DNA from: a virus
IMG/VR virus record: IMGVR_UViG_3300047383_000128
Location: 1-26,562 of that record
DNA length: 26,562 bases
Strand: one strand, 5' to 3'
Part shown: positions 1 to 8,563 of the stretch, piece after piece
How positions within the stretch are numbered: the first letter of the stretch is position 1
Layout of the letters: every line of letters starts with the position of its first letter
Translations under genes and position numbers: made by a program
The notes under the pieces: generated by a model
Databases searched by the model: none
What the model was told of the DNA's origin: nothing
What the model saw: only the letters and a program-made list of their open reading frames with translations

Positions 1-651
1 ACCAGAGTTATAATAAGCATTACTAACCACTCGCATATCGTGCGTAGGTGCGTAATTAGCGATAGCGCCATTTCCAATCTGAAGTGTTTTGTAGGTGTTC
101 CAAGACTCTGGAGTAACGCCAATACCAACATTGCCTGACGAGTCGATGCGCATGCGTTCTGAGCCAGCAGTAGTAAACTTTGCACCAGCAGAGCCATCTA
201 ATGTTTGTATCCCGAAACGACCAGAACCACCTTCATAAAGTTGTAAAAGGGCGCTTCCGCTAGTCGCGTTTACATTTAGTATGTTGCCAGTACCATCGAC
301 TACAAACTTGCCGTAAGCAGATGGGCTTGAATTGTTAATTCCCACATTCCCACTAGAGTCGATACGCATGGCTTCGCCTGAACCAAAAGTATTATTATTT
401 ACATTAAATTGAATACCTTTACCTGAACCACCCTGTACAACAGCTAAATCTGATTTAAAACCAAATTGGCTTCTATTACCTGCTACACCTATTGTAGTTT
501 CTGCATTGGCATCTCCTACAGTTAATTCATGTGAAGGACTGCTAGTGCCAATACCAACCTGTTCACTACTATCAATCGTAATCGCCGTGGCATTACCGTT
601 GTCTACAATACTTGTACTAAGGAGTCCTCTGGATACTTTAGTTAAAGCCAT
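1..651 (-). CDS. Tail fibre/spike protein, N-terminal part (cut by window edge)
   Basis: The reading frame is open from the ATG at 651 to the left edge, giving 217 codons without a stop. It starts MALTKVSRGLL, and its first ~45 residues closely parallel the start of the next fibre gene (shared NATAITIDSSE and VGIGTSSP). Repeats of the type MRIDSSGNVGI recur, as in large beta-structured phage fibres and S74-type tail proteins. The ATG overlaps the stop of the upstream fibre gene by one base (TAATG), implying translational coupling. A C-terminal S74 chaperone would be expected by analogy but lies outside the window. The paralogy to the neighbour is seen directly; the receptor-binding role is inferred. 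Confidence 0.8.
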   Translation of the reverse strand, partial: MALTKVSRGLLSTSIVDNGNATAITIDSSEQVGIGTSSPSHELTVGDANAETTIGVAGNRSQFGFKSDLAVVQGGSGKGIQFNVNNNTFGSGEAMRIDSSGNVGINNSSPSAYGKFVVDGTGNILNVNATSGSALLQLYEGGSGRFGIQTLDGSAGAKFTTAGSERMRIDSSGNVGIGVTPESWNTYKTLQIGNGAIANYAPTHDMRVVSNAYYNSG

Positions 652-1904
652 TAGTTGTTCTCCAGTTGTTCAATTCTTGCAGTAAGTGCAGTGATTGTCG
701 CTTGTTGTTCTTGGATTGCTTTAAGCAATACAGGGATAGTTTCTGTGTAGTTCATACCCAAAGTTCCATCTTCATCTTCATGGACAACACTGCTAAAGTT
801 TTCTTGCCAATCTTGCGCTATAAAACCTGTTTTAATATTGTCAGACTCTTGCGCTTTAAGGTTGTAAGTTACACATCTCAAGTCTTTAACTTTATCCAAA
901 ACAGACGTTAGCTCAATAATGTTCTCTTTTAAGTTTTCATCTGATTGAGTCGTCCAAGATGTTGCACCGTTCACAAGTTTGACGCCTATTGCTGTAGCGT
1001 TTAAAACAAAGTAATTTGAGCCATCAAAGTGAATGCGGTCTAAACCAAAGGTCGCGCGATTACTACCGTCATTGATACCGTATTGTAAATCTGTAACAAT
1101 GTTTGGAGTATGTGTGGCAATGGTTGCTGTATTAGTAGTACCCACCAGCAAGTTGCCGCCTTTCAGCCTCATGACCTCGCCAGTTGAGTCGCCAAAACGC
1201 AAGTCTGCGGCAGAGGTAGTTACGTCGTTACCGATGAAAGCCCAATTATTCTGTGACTGATTATAAAAGCGTATTCCGTAATTCGCGTCGTGAGCTATAG
1301 CGACTTCACCAGCAACATCCAAAGCTACGCGAGGAGTTCTCCCAATACCCACGTTGCCTGTCAAAAAACTATATGTTAAGGCAGAACCGTCACTTGTTAT
1401 TGAAAATCCATTTGAAACGCCAGTCTGACCTGCTTGAAAAATATTTTGCGAGCCAGCAGCTGCTAGTACGTTTAGCTTGTAGTTAACGCTACTCGTACCA
1501 ATACCTAAGTTGCCAGAGCTATCAAGGCGCATTCTTTCAGTGCCAGATTGAGCAAAAACAGTACCAATACCAGAAGCATCAATTGTTATTGGATAGCCAC
1601 TATCAATATGTAATCCGATTGTATTTCTAGTATCATAAGGATGTTTTATTGAAGTAAAATTTGTACTATCTGTATTAAATGTCCAATTAATTGCACCTGA
1701 TGTACCAGTTGCTCCAGACTTTAAATTTATTTCTGCATTAGTTGCATCTAGTAGTATATTTCCTGCAACTTCTAATTTATCAGCAGGACTACTCGTGCCA
1801 ATACCAACATTTTCACTACTATCAATCGTAATCGCAGTAGCATTGGAGTTGTCAACGATCCCCGGAGTACTTGATAGTTCTATTGGGACTTGTGTTAAAG
1901 CCAT
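651..1904 (-). CDS. Tail fibre protein with C-terminal S74 intramolecular chaperone
   Basis: This 417-residue protein has a short N-terminus, a middle of beta-type repeats (RMRLDSSGNLGIGTSS and similar), and a C-terminal peptidase S74 / endosialidase-chaperone domain from about residue 321. The domain begins with SDENLKENI, continues with GFIAQDW and ends in a coiled coil, ARIEQLENN. In S74 families the chaperone helps the fibre trimerise and then cuts itself off just before the Ser of the SDxxLK motif, using a Ser-Lys pair; here these would be S321 and K326. It overlaps the larger fibre gene upstream by one base (TAATG) and the partial fibre downstream in the same way. It probably forms an alternative or accessory receptor-binding fibre. 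The domain call is strong; the receptor is unknown. Confidence 0.88.
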   Translation of the reverse strand: MALTQVPIELSSTPGIVDNSNATAITIDSSENVGIGTSSPADKLEVAGNILLDATNAEINLKSGATGTSGAINWTFNTDSTNFTSIKHPYDTRNTIGLHIDSGYPITIDASGIGTVFAQSGTERMRLDSSGNLGIGTSSVNYKLNVLAAAGSQNIFQAGQTGVSNGFSITSDGSALTYSFLTGNVGIGRTPRVALDVAGEVAIAHDANYGIRFYNQSQNNWAFIGNDVTTSAADLRFGDSTGEVMRLKGGNLLVGTTNTATIATHTPNIVTDLQYGINDGSNRATFGLDRIHFDGSNYFVLNATAIGVKLVNGATSWTTQSDENLKENIIELTSVLDKVKDLRCVTYNLKAQESDNIKTGFIAQDWQENFSSVVHEDEDGTLGMNYTETIPVLLKAIQEQQATITALTARIEQLENN

Positions 1905-4900
1905 TAGTTATTCTCCAGTTGCGCAACTCTGGCGCGTAGTGATTGAATTTCTTTAACAAGCATTGGGACTAGCTTGCTGTAGTCCACACCTAGCATTTCA
2001 TCAGGGTCACTAACGTCACCTACAGCCTCTGGTGCAACATTTTGTAGCTCTTGTGCAATCATGCCGAAGCGTTGATGCTCACCGTCAGCCTTCCAATCGA
2101 AGGAACGTACTTGGATAGCGTCGATTAGTTCGCCAGCGTCCTCTGCTGCGTCTGCGATGTTGGATTTAAGGCGTTGGTCTGATGAAACTTGATAAAGAAC
2201 TTGTGACGTTCCGTTCTGACTAATTTTGCCTATTTCCGATGTATTGTAGATGAATGACGCATAAACAGCGCCAGAAGAAGTTCCGTTTGCGTGTCGGATA
2301 TAAATATCAGAGCTACTGGCACCACCTGCAATAGCAACGCCAGATTGATCGCCCGACCCAGTGGCAGTAGTACCCACCAACAAGTTGCCAGATGAGTCGA
2401 TGCGCATAGCTTCGCTGCCGTCCACTTCAAAAGCCATGAAGCTACTAGCAACAGCATTCGTACTATCTGCACTAAGAACCATTCTCCCAGCGTTTGCAGT
2501 TATAAAATTTGTGGTTGTGTTATCTTTAATTATTACTTTTGCGTTAGCGTCCGAACTTTCAAATGTAGCGACATTGTTGGTGTTTCCTGAATCAACGTGT
2601 AAAGCTGTACTTGGACTGCTAGTACCAATACCGACCAGCCCCGATGAGTCTATGCGTAGGCGTTCTGTTCCACTAGTCGCAAATCTTGTTGCTGTAGCCT
2701 CATAGTTCCAAAGAATAGCTGACTCATCTGTGTCTACGCCAAAGAGTAATCCATCAGTAAACGTACCATCACCAGTAGTGCTGTTTACAAATTTCATGTA
2801 AGCCTGATTACTGTCAGTAGCTTTTAATTGAGCCATTACACCGCCAGCTTTTTCTAAATGTAAAAGATAATCTGGACTGCCAGCGCCGATACCTATGCCT
2901 GTGGAGGTGGCTGTAAGGACTGAAGTTCCAGATGGTTTCAGAAAAATAGTGCCAGAAGCGCTTGATATAGATAAGTTGCCTGTCGGCTGGTAAATCGTAT
3001 TGCCTGTATCAGCCCCTCCGACTCTTAGCCCATTTAGGTAAGAGTTTGCGTTAGTGGTTACGCCGCCAGTAACGTCTATGCCTGTGGAGGTTGTGGCTAG
3101 TTTTTGGCTGTTGTTATGGTTGAATACCTGAGCGCCGCCTGCATTAAATCTTGCCGCAGTTATTGTTCCTGCTGGATTGCCAATGTAGGTAAACGTGTCT
3201 GCGCCGATAACAAGATTACCAGTGCCTGAGTCAGTTACATAACTATTAGAGCCATCGTGATAAATCTGTAGGTCAGAGCCAGCACCGAAGATAGCCTTGT
3301 TGTTATCAGCAAAACTTAAATCACCCGGAAGCGTAAGATCTCCAGACAACTTAGCAGACGTTATAGTTCCATCAACAGGAACATTAATATCCGTCTGAGT
3401 CATTGTCATAACCTCTACAGCACTTCCAGTAGGTGGAGCCGTAGAGAACGTCAGAGTAGTTCCAGAGATGCTATAGTTAGACTTGCTCTGATATACACCG
3501 TCAATAAATACTTGTGTATTATTTTCATTGACAGGGTTTATAGAAAGCGTTAAAGTAGTATCACTTCCATCGCCTGTCATACTATCAATGTTCAAGTTAG
3601 AACCTGATACACCAGCAGCTACAGAGTAAATAAGAATACTGTTACCATTGGCGGGAGCAGAGCTAAAAGTTAGTGTAGTTGTACCACTTGATGTTGCAAT
3701 ACTGTAAGCATCTTGCTGCTGGAATACACCTTCAATAAATACAAGTAAGTTATCTTCAGAAGATACTGTTTGGCTTAAAGCATACGCAGTAGTAGAGCCA
3801 TTACCAGTAAAGCTATCAGTAGTAAAGGTGTTAGTACCACCACCTCCAATGGCTCCCCAAGCGTCTGTATAGCCTTCAAACTGTGCAAGGCTACTGTTGT
3901 ATCTAAACATACCAGCAGCGGGGCTACCGTCTCTCTGAGCCGTTGTACCAGCAGGAACCTTAACAGATCCTGTGCCGTTCAGAGTTAAGTTAGTAAATGC
4001 AGGGCTATCTGTAGTAGCTACACCTTGATTCAAAGCTTTAACAGAGGCAATTGCAGTAAGCTCACTGTCCATTAAGGCACCAGCAGCAGTTACATTGGCT
4101 GCGTCAGTTACATCTGCACTGGCTTCAATACCGTCTAGTTTAGTACCATCAGTAGCTACATCACGACCATCAAAAGTACTATTAGTTGTAATAGCACCTG
4201 TCATGGCTCCACCAGTTCTAGGAAGAGCAGCATCTGCTGTAGTACCTTGTGCGGCTGTAGCATAGTCTGAAGAATTAAATGCTTTTACTTGAGCAAGGTT
4301 AGTTACTTCAGAATCCATCAAAGCGCCAGCGGCTGTCACATTCGTAGTGTCCGTAACATCTGCACTAGCCTCAATACCATCTAGCTTAGAGCCATCTGTA
4401 GCCACGTCACGTCCGTCTACGAGGCCATCAGTAGTAAGGTTACCCGATACCACAGGGGTAGTTAAAGTCTTGTTAGTGAGCGTTTGAGAGCCTGTTAAGG
4501 TAGCTACAGTAGAATCAATAGCAAAGGTTACAGCATTACCTGAACCAGACGTATCAATACCTGTACCGCCTGTAAAGGTCATAGCCTCACTGTCTAGATC
4601 AATACTTAAAGAACCACCAGAGTCTGCACTAAAGTCAAAGTCCTGTGCAGTTACTTGAGCGTCTACATAAGCCTTAACAGACTGTTGAGTAGGTACAAGC
4701 GTTGCACTATCAGAAGCCATGTTGTCTTCATCAACAAAAGCTGTTACAGTAATTGAGCCATCATTGAGGCTTCCAAAGGTTAAGTCTGCAATAGTAGTAG
4801 CAGCAATTGTACCGCCTTCTACTTTATCCCCGGAGATCTGGTTGTCTGCAAGCGTAAGAGTACCTGCTGAAACATCTAGAGTCTTTCCAGACCCTACAGT

Positions 4901-5620
4901 AACATCAGCAGCATCAATAGTACCGCCGTTAATGTCTGCTGTGTCAGCTACAAGGCTGTCAATATTAGCAGTGCCATCAATATACAAGTCTTTCCACTCA
5001 GATCCTGAAGCACCTAAGTCATAAGTATTATCAGCACTAGGAAGTAAGTTAGAGGCTACATCAGCACTAAAAGCTACCGTATCTGTAGCAGCATCACCGA
5101 AGGTTAGGTTACCTGCAATAGTTGCATTGCCTGTTACTGTAAGATTACCACCTACACTTAAGTTATCTGAAAGAGTTGTAACGCCTGTAACGCCTAGAGT
5201 ACCTGCAACGGTAGCGTTTGCATCTACATCTAAAGTATCTACGTGGGCTGTGCCGTCTAAGAATAAATCTTTAAACTCTAAAGAAGACGTACCTAGATCA
5301 ATATCATTATCCGTAACAGGTACAATAGCCCCATCTTGAATACGGATCTGCTCTACAGCAGCACTAGAAACTTCTACATAAAAACCTAGACGATTGTTTG
5401 TTCCGTCTACTTCAATCTTGTTAAGAAAATCAAGATCGCCAATCTTGAAAATATTACCACCTTGACCAGCAGTACCGTCGTGTCTATGGCCTGTGTTTAC
5501 TTCACTAGTAGATGAGTAAGCAAAAGAGTTTAGTAATTGGTTGTACTCGTTATTGAACAACGATGCTGAGATAGTATCTCCATCAGCGAATGTACTTTGT
5601 CTGGTATAGCTCTGAGCCAT
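1904..5620 (-). CDS. Large tail fibre protein with S74 chaperone
   Basis: At 1238 residues this is the longest gene in the window. The N-terminus probably attaches to the tail and carries GHRHDGT at residues 44-50, a motif common near the start of phage fibres. A long Ala/Thr/Asp/Gly-rich shaft follows, with internal duplications: DGRDVATDG-KLDGIEASADVTD occurs twice, and two beta modules share FI-GV-Q and TLTFS-AP. The last 92 residues are an S74 domain starting SDQRLKSNI (S1147, K1152), containing RFGMIAQELQ and ending in the coiled coil RARVAQLENN. The ATG has a clear upstream AAGGAG four bases past the nozzle gene's stop. It is probably the main receptor-binding fibre, with the chaperone cleaved after trimerisation (family knowledge). 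Confidence 0.9.
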   Translation of the reverse strand: MAQSYTRQSTFADGDTISASLFNNEYNQLLNSFAYSSTSEVNTGHRHDGTAGQGGNIFKIGDLDFLNKIEVDGTNNRLGFYVEVSSAAVEQIRIQDGAIVPVTDNDIDLGTSSLEFKDLFLDGTAHVDTLDVDANATVAGTLGVTGVTTLSDNLSVGGNLTVTGNATIAGNLTFGDAATDTVAFSADVASNLLPSADNTYDLGASGSEWKDLYIDGTANIDSLVADTADINGGTIDAADVTVGSGKTLDVSAGTLTLADNQISGDKVEGGTIAATTIADLTFGSLNDGSITVTAFVDEDNMASDSATLVPTQQSVKAYVDAQVTAQDFDFSADSGGSLSIDLDSEAMTFTGGTGIDTSGSGNAVTFAIDSTVATLTGSQTLTNKTLTTPVVSGNLTTDGLVDGRDVATDGSKLDGIEASADVTDTTNVTAAGALMDSEVTNLAQVKAFNSSDYATAAQGTTADAALPRTGGAMTGAITTNSTFDGRDVATDGTKLDGIEASADVTDAANVTAAGALMDSELTAIASVKALNQGVATTDSPAFTNLTLNGTGSVKVPAGTTAQRDGSPAAGMFRYNSSLAQFEGYTDAWGAIGGGGTNTFTTDSFTGNGSTTAYALSQTVSSEDNLLVFIEGVFQQQDAYSIATSSGTTTLTFSSAPANGNSILIYSVAAGVSGSNLNIDSMTGDGSDTTLTLSINPVNENNTQVFIDGVYQSKSNYSISGTTLTFSTAPPTGSAVEVMTMTQTDINVPVDGTITSAKLSGDLTLPGDLSFADNNKAIFGAGSDLQIYHDGSNSYVTDSGTGNLVIGADTFTYIGNPAGTITAARFNAGGAQVFNHNNSQKLATTSTGIDVTGGVTTNANSYLNGLRVGGADTGNTIYQPTGNLSISSASGTIFLKPSGTSVLTATSTGIGIGAGSPDYLLHLEKAGGVMAQLKATDSNQAYMKFVNSTTGDGTFTDGLLFGVDTDESAILWNYEATATRFATSGTERLRIDSSGLVGIGTSSPSTALHVDSGNTNNVATFESSDANAKVIIKDNTTTNFITANAGRMVLSADSTNAVASSFMAFEVDGSEAMRIDSSGNLLVGTTATGSGDQSGVAIAGGASSSDIYIRHANGTSSGAVYASFIYNTSEIGKISQNGTSQVLYQVSSDQRLKSNIADAAEDAGELIDAIQVRSFDWKADGEHQRFGMIAQELQNVAPEAVGDVSDPDEMLGVDYSKLVPMLVKEIQSLRARVAQLENN

Positions 5621-5623
5621 CTA

Positions 5624-7228
5624 TTATCTCCTTCCTGATGGAGTGTAGTCTACATAAAGACCATTCACTGTATATGGCGATTGTTTATCTGAACTTGTTA
5701 TAATAAAACTTACAGTATGTCCACTGCCCTGTACGGTTTGACGTATCAAAGGATCTGAAGAAGCTCCAAATACATTGGCTCCGAATATACCCGATCCAAA
5801 AATACTAGGCAGAGGAATACTATCTAATACGTAATCTAAAGGTTGTGCAATAAGAGGATCTTCGTAATCATAACGTACACGCAATGTAGGTTGTACAGCC
5901 CCTTCAGGACTCATCGAAATGCGTACATACCGCATAGTCTTCTTAGTACCTACATCACCAAAGTCTAAGTTAGGTGTTTGATAAGCTGCTGTTACATTTG
6001 AAGAAATGCCACCATAGTCAAAAGAGTTACCATCATCGTGGTTATAAATGTAACCATCGGTATCTCCATGCCACGTTTGTTCAATACCATCAACATCTAA
6101 ATCTGAAGTCAAGGCAGTTGCTTTAATTCCTTGAGTCTCTGAGTATTGAAAACCTTCATTTGTTAATGTAGCAATAACGCCTTTAGCCGCAATATTAGTA
6201 GTACCATCTGTATTATAAAATAATCTATATTGTGATTTACTTCTAAGTACAGCACTTGTAAGATCTAAGTTATCAATGTTAGCCGCAATACTTTTAATCG
6301 TAGGCTGAATAGGTCTACTTACAGTTCCTAATTCAACGTCACCAATTCGTACCGTACCTGCAACGGTTCTAAGACCGTCAGGACTCAAGAACAACAAGTC
6401 ACCTGCAATTTCTTGAATGCTCTGGGCATCCATACAACCTACGTTTTTTGTAACTGGTTGTACTACAATATTATTAGAATCATTAATGTTAAGAAGTTTA
6501 AAAATACTATTCTTACAAAAGATAATAAGATCACTACGGAAACTAGCCAAGCCTACTACTTGGTCTTCAAGTACAATAGAGCCTGCTCCAGTACCTGTAA
6601 AGTTATCAGGATCATTTGTATGACTGTAGTAAATTGTATTAGATGCAGAACCTGCACCGGCAACTACAAAGTGTTTGTCATGAATAGTTCCTGTTGCTGG
6701 CGCAACTGTACCATCTACAGTAATTTCATCAGCAAAGAAAGTACGGGTAGTTAAAGCACCAGTGCCTTCCATTCTAAAAAAGTAAGGTTTGTTAACTCCA
6801 TCGCATATAAGAATTTCACCGTAGTCTGACAAACCTTCAAAGAATGAAAAACTAGTTTGTTTCTGATTAGTACGTGCTAAGTCTGTGCGACCTGTGAAGG
6901 TTGTGTAGTTATCTCCACTACTATGTACACCCTGCTTAGAGATAGAAATCCAAGATGTACCGCCCTGACTAAAAAAGATTCCAGTGCCAGAACAAACTAT
7001 TACACCATCAGCATAACCTTTAATGCCCAATACTTTAGAAGAACCATTAGGACGTACTGATGAGGCTCCTCCAAAGACACTAAAGCCATTAATACGACGA
7101 TAGCCACCATCGGTATCTACTTCAAAGTTTGTAAGCTTAGAAGCAACACCCGGCTGTCCCAGCATCTCAAGCTGGTTAAGGCTAGTGTATAGACCACCTT
7201 TTGCGGATAAACCAAAAGGTTGAGACAT
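5624..7228 (-). CDS. Tail nozzle/tubular protein B-like (T7 gp12 / P22 gp10 role)
   Basis: This 534-residue beta-rich protein sits directly after the adaptor gene and before the fibres, the place of T7 gp12 or P22 gp10. Its N-terminus (GLYTSLNQLEMLGQPGVASKLTNFEV, then GGYRRINGF) resembles the opening of these nozzle proteins, where a G-x-RR-x-G element follows a glycine-rich start. The rest is short beta repeats without membrane segments or signal peptide, compatible with a beta-propeller. These proteins form the distal end of the short tail tube and plug the DNA channel. The ATG overlaps the adaptor stop by one base (TAATG). The role rests on position and weak motif resemblance. Confidence 0.7.
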   Translation of the reverse strand: MSQPFGLSAKGGLYTSLNQLEMLGQPGVASKLTNFEVDTDGGYRRINGFSVFGGASSVRPNGSSKVLGIKGYADGVIVCSGTGIFFSQGGTSWISISKQGVHSSGDNYTTFTGRTDLARTNQKQTSFSFFEGLSDYGEILICDGVNKPYFFRMEGTGALTTRTFFADEITVDGTVAPATGTIHDKHFVVAGAGSASNTIYYSHTNDPDNFTGTGAGSIVLEDQVVGLASFRSDLIIFCKNSIFKLLNINDSNNIVVQPVTKNVGCMDAQSIQEIAGDLLFLSPDGLRTVAGTVRIGDVELGTVSRPIQPTIKSIAANIDNLDLTSAVLRSKSQYRLFYNTDGTTNIAAKGVIATLTNEGFQYSETQGIKATALTSDLDVDGIEQTWHGDTDGYIYNHDDGNSFDYGGISSNVTAAYQTPNLDFGDVGTKKTMRYVRISMSPEGAVQPTLRVRYDYEDPLIAQPLDYVLDSIPLPSIFGSGIFGANVFGASSDPLIRQTVQGSGHTVSFIITSSDKQSPYTVNGLYVDYTPSGRR

Positions 7229-7995
7229 TATACAAACCTCATACGGTCATCTTTAAACTCACCGGGATTAGGACTCATCAAGTTAAGCTTCATCAAACGT
7301 AATCCACGCTTGTAGTCTTCAAGAGCAAATGCAGAGAACTGTGGACTTTCTTTGAACTGGTAGATATAATATCTAGCCCTGTTAAGTAGTACAGTCTTAT
7401 AAGTATTTGGAAATACTGTTTCATCACCAAAGTCTGAAAGTTCTGTAGGTAGTGCGTAAGCATAAAACCAAACACGATATACCTTATCTGGTATAGCACT
7501 TAAACCAAACTTACGGTTATCAGGACTTTTAATTACACGATCAGGTATACCGTACTGTTGCGTATCTGTATCATCTAAGTTTTCTGAAATACGTCTATAG
7601 TCTTTCCAAGCTTCTGTCGTAGTAAAACGTAAGTTACGCGCAGTATAAGGAGCAGCTTCACCAGATACACCTACAGTAGTTAAATAAAAGTTATCCCAAT
7701 CTATGTAGCCATAGTCAGTGGTCAAAGAAGAGCTAGTAGGTTTTAAGTTATACCAGCGTTGTCCTGCTACAGTTTCTACATACACATTACCGTACATGGG
7801 ATCTGTTTCACCACTAAGATTAGCAGCAAGGAAAGGCCACTGAGGTTCTTCATTAACAATATCTAGATAAGCCCTGTTAATAGAGTCTTTAACGTGTTGT
7901 TGAATACCCACAGCAGAAGCAAAGCTAGAACTTGTAAGCTCTACCTCATTCATCTCCCGTAGGAGTTCATTTGCTAAATCTAGATATGTTGCCAT
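7228..7995 (-). CDS. Head-tail adaptor / tail tubular protein A-like (T7 gp11 / P22 gp4 role)
   Basis: The 255-residue product starts MATYLDLANELLREMNEVEL and continues with HVKDSINRAYLDIVNEEPQWPFL, the helical pattern seen at the start of phage adaptor proteins that dock under the portal ring. The C-terminal part (LNRARYYIYQFKESPQFSAFALEDYKRGLRLMK) is also typical of this group. It lies between the head genes and the nozzle gene and overlaps the nozzle start by one base and the tiny gene upstream by one base. A dodecameric ring joining portal to nozzle is expected from the family. Confidence comes from gene order plus the helical motifs. Confidence 0.75.
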   Translation of the reverse strand: MATYLDLANELLREMNEVELTSSSFASAVGIQQHVKDSINRAYLDIVNEEPQWPFLAANLSGETDPMYGNVYVETVAGQRWYNLKPTSSSLTTDYGYIDWDNFYLTTVGVSGEAAPYTARNLRFTTTEAWKDYRRISENLDDTDTQQYGIPDRVIKSPDNRKFGLSAIPDKVYRVWFYAYALPTELSDFGDETVFPNTYKTVLLNRARYYIYQFKESPQFSAFALEDYKRGLRLMKLNLMSPNPGEFKDDRMRFV

Positions 7996-8138
7996 TATTT
8001 ATGCGCCTTTTGAACCTCAAAGGTTGCTGATTTACTTGCACCCTTATGAGGCTTGTAGCCATCTTTAGGATCTTTCATAAGCTTAAAAGTCTTTCCAGAC
8101 TTCATCCAGTGATAACCTTTAGGAGCAGCTACTTTCAT
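7995..8138 (-). CDS. Small basic conserved-type phage protein, 47 aa
   Basis: A 47-codon frame reads from ATG 8138 to TAA at 7995-7997, starting MKVAAPKGYHWMKSGKTFKL. It is Lys-rich and contains the PKGYHWMKSGK stretch, which I associate with small unnamed proteins of marine phages. Its ATG overlaps the stop of the upstream gene by four bases (ATGA), and its stop overlaps the adaptor start by one base. This continuous overlap chain is the best evidence that it is translated. Function is unknown; a minor virion protein or DNA-binding factor is possible. Confidence 0.7.
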   Translation of the reverse strand: MKVAAPKGYHWMKSGKTFKLMKDPKDGYKPHKGASKSATFEVQKAHK

Positions 8139-8299
8139 TTTACTTTCTGCTTAACAGTTTTGCTACTACACATCCTTTCCATATCTTGCACAGAAGCATA
8201 GCCACCACTACCGTACATAGAGCGTCCACCGCCCATCTTACCTTCACGTACCATACTGCCGTACATCATGCCCTTCTTTTTATCTTTACCGTGCATCAT
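8135..8299 (-). CDS. Small Met/Gly-rich protein, 54 aa
   Basis: A 54-residue frame from ATG 8299 to TGA at 8135-8137 starts MMHGKDKKKGMMYGSM and is unusually rich in Met, Gly and Lys (YGSGGYASVQDMERMC near the end). It overlaps the upstream gene stop by one base and the downstream start by four bases, as for neighbouring real genes. Similar tiny MMYG-type proteins occur in podophage morphogenesis clusters to my recollection, but no function is established. A minor structural role is inferred from location only. Confidence 0.6.
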   Translation of the reverse strand: MMHGKDKKKGMMYGSMVREGKMGGGRSMYGSGGYASVQDMERMCSSKTVKQKVK

Positions 8300-8505
8300 T
8301 AGTCTTGCTCCATTGAAAAAGTTTTACTAATTGCTCTGGCACCTTCAAATTCTGTAGCACATTCAGGGTCAGAGTCTTTATTAAAAATTTTATCAAAGTT
8401 ATCTTTATAACGTGCGTAATTAGTTCCTTTGCGGATTCTACTACTTTTATTAGCAATAGTTTGTCGCATCATTAAAGGCTTTTCATCGCTACCAAGTCTA
8501 GGCAT
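8299..8505 (-). CDS. Hypothetical morphogenesis-cluster protein, 68 aa
   Basis: The frame can be extended upstream into the capsid gene, but the credible start is the ATG at 8505, preceded by GGAGA at a good distance and lying just beyond the capsid-gene terminator. The product starts MPRLGSDEKPLMMRQTIANK and is basic in its first half, ending ISKTFSMEQD. It is the first gene after the terminator, so its expression depends on read-through. I do not recognise the family. Confidence 0.6.
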   Translation of the reverse strand: MPRLGSDEKPLMMRQTIANKSSRIRKGTNYARYKDNFDKIFNKDSDPECATEFEGARAISKTFSMEQD

Positions 8506-8517
8506 TATAATCTCCAA

Positions 8518-8550
8518 TAAAAAAAGGAAAGGGGCCACCGAAGCAGCCCC
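8518..8550 (-). terminator. Intrinsic terminator with UUCG loop after the capsid gene
   Basis: Read on the minus strand, GGGGCTGC (8550-8543) pairs with GTGGCCCC (8538-8531), with two G-T wobbles, around a TTCG loop closed by C-G, the very stable cUUCGg tetraloop. TTTCC and then seven T follow. It starts 14 bases after the capsid stop and should separate very high capsid expression from the genes downstream. Confidence 0.85.
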
Positions 8551-8563
8551 CACCTTAAAAGGT

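Noticed and set aside
2361-5339. Plus-strand frames inside the large fibre gene
   Set aside because: Shadows of the repetitive minus-strand fibre gene without start signals or domains.
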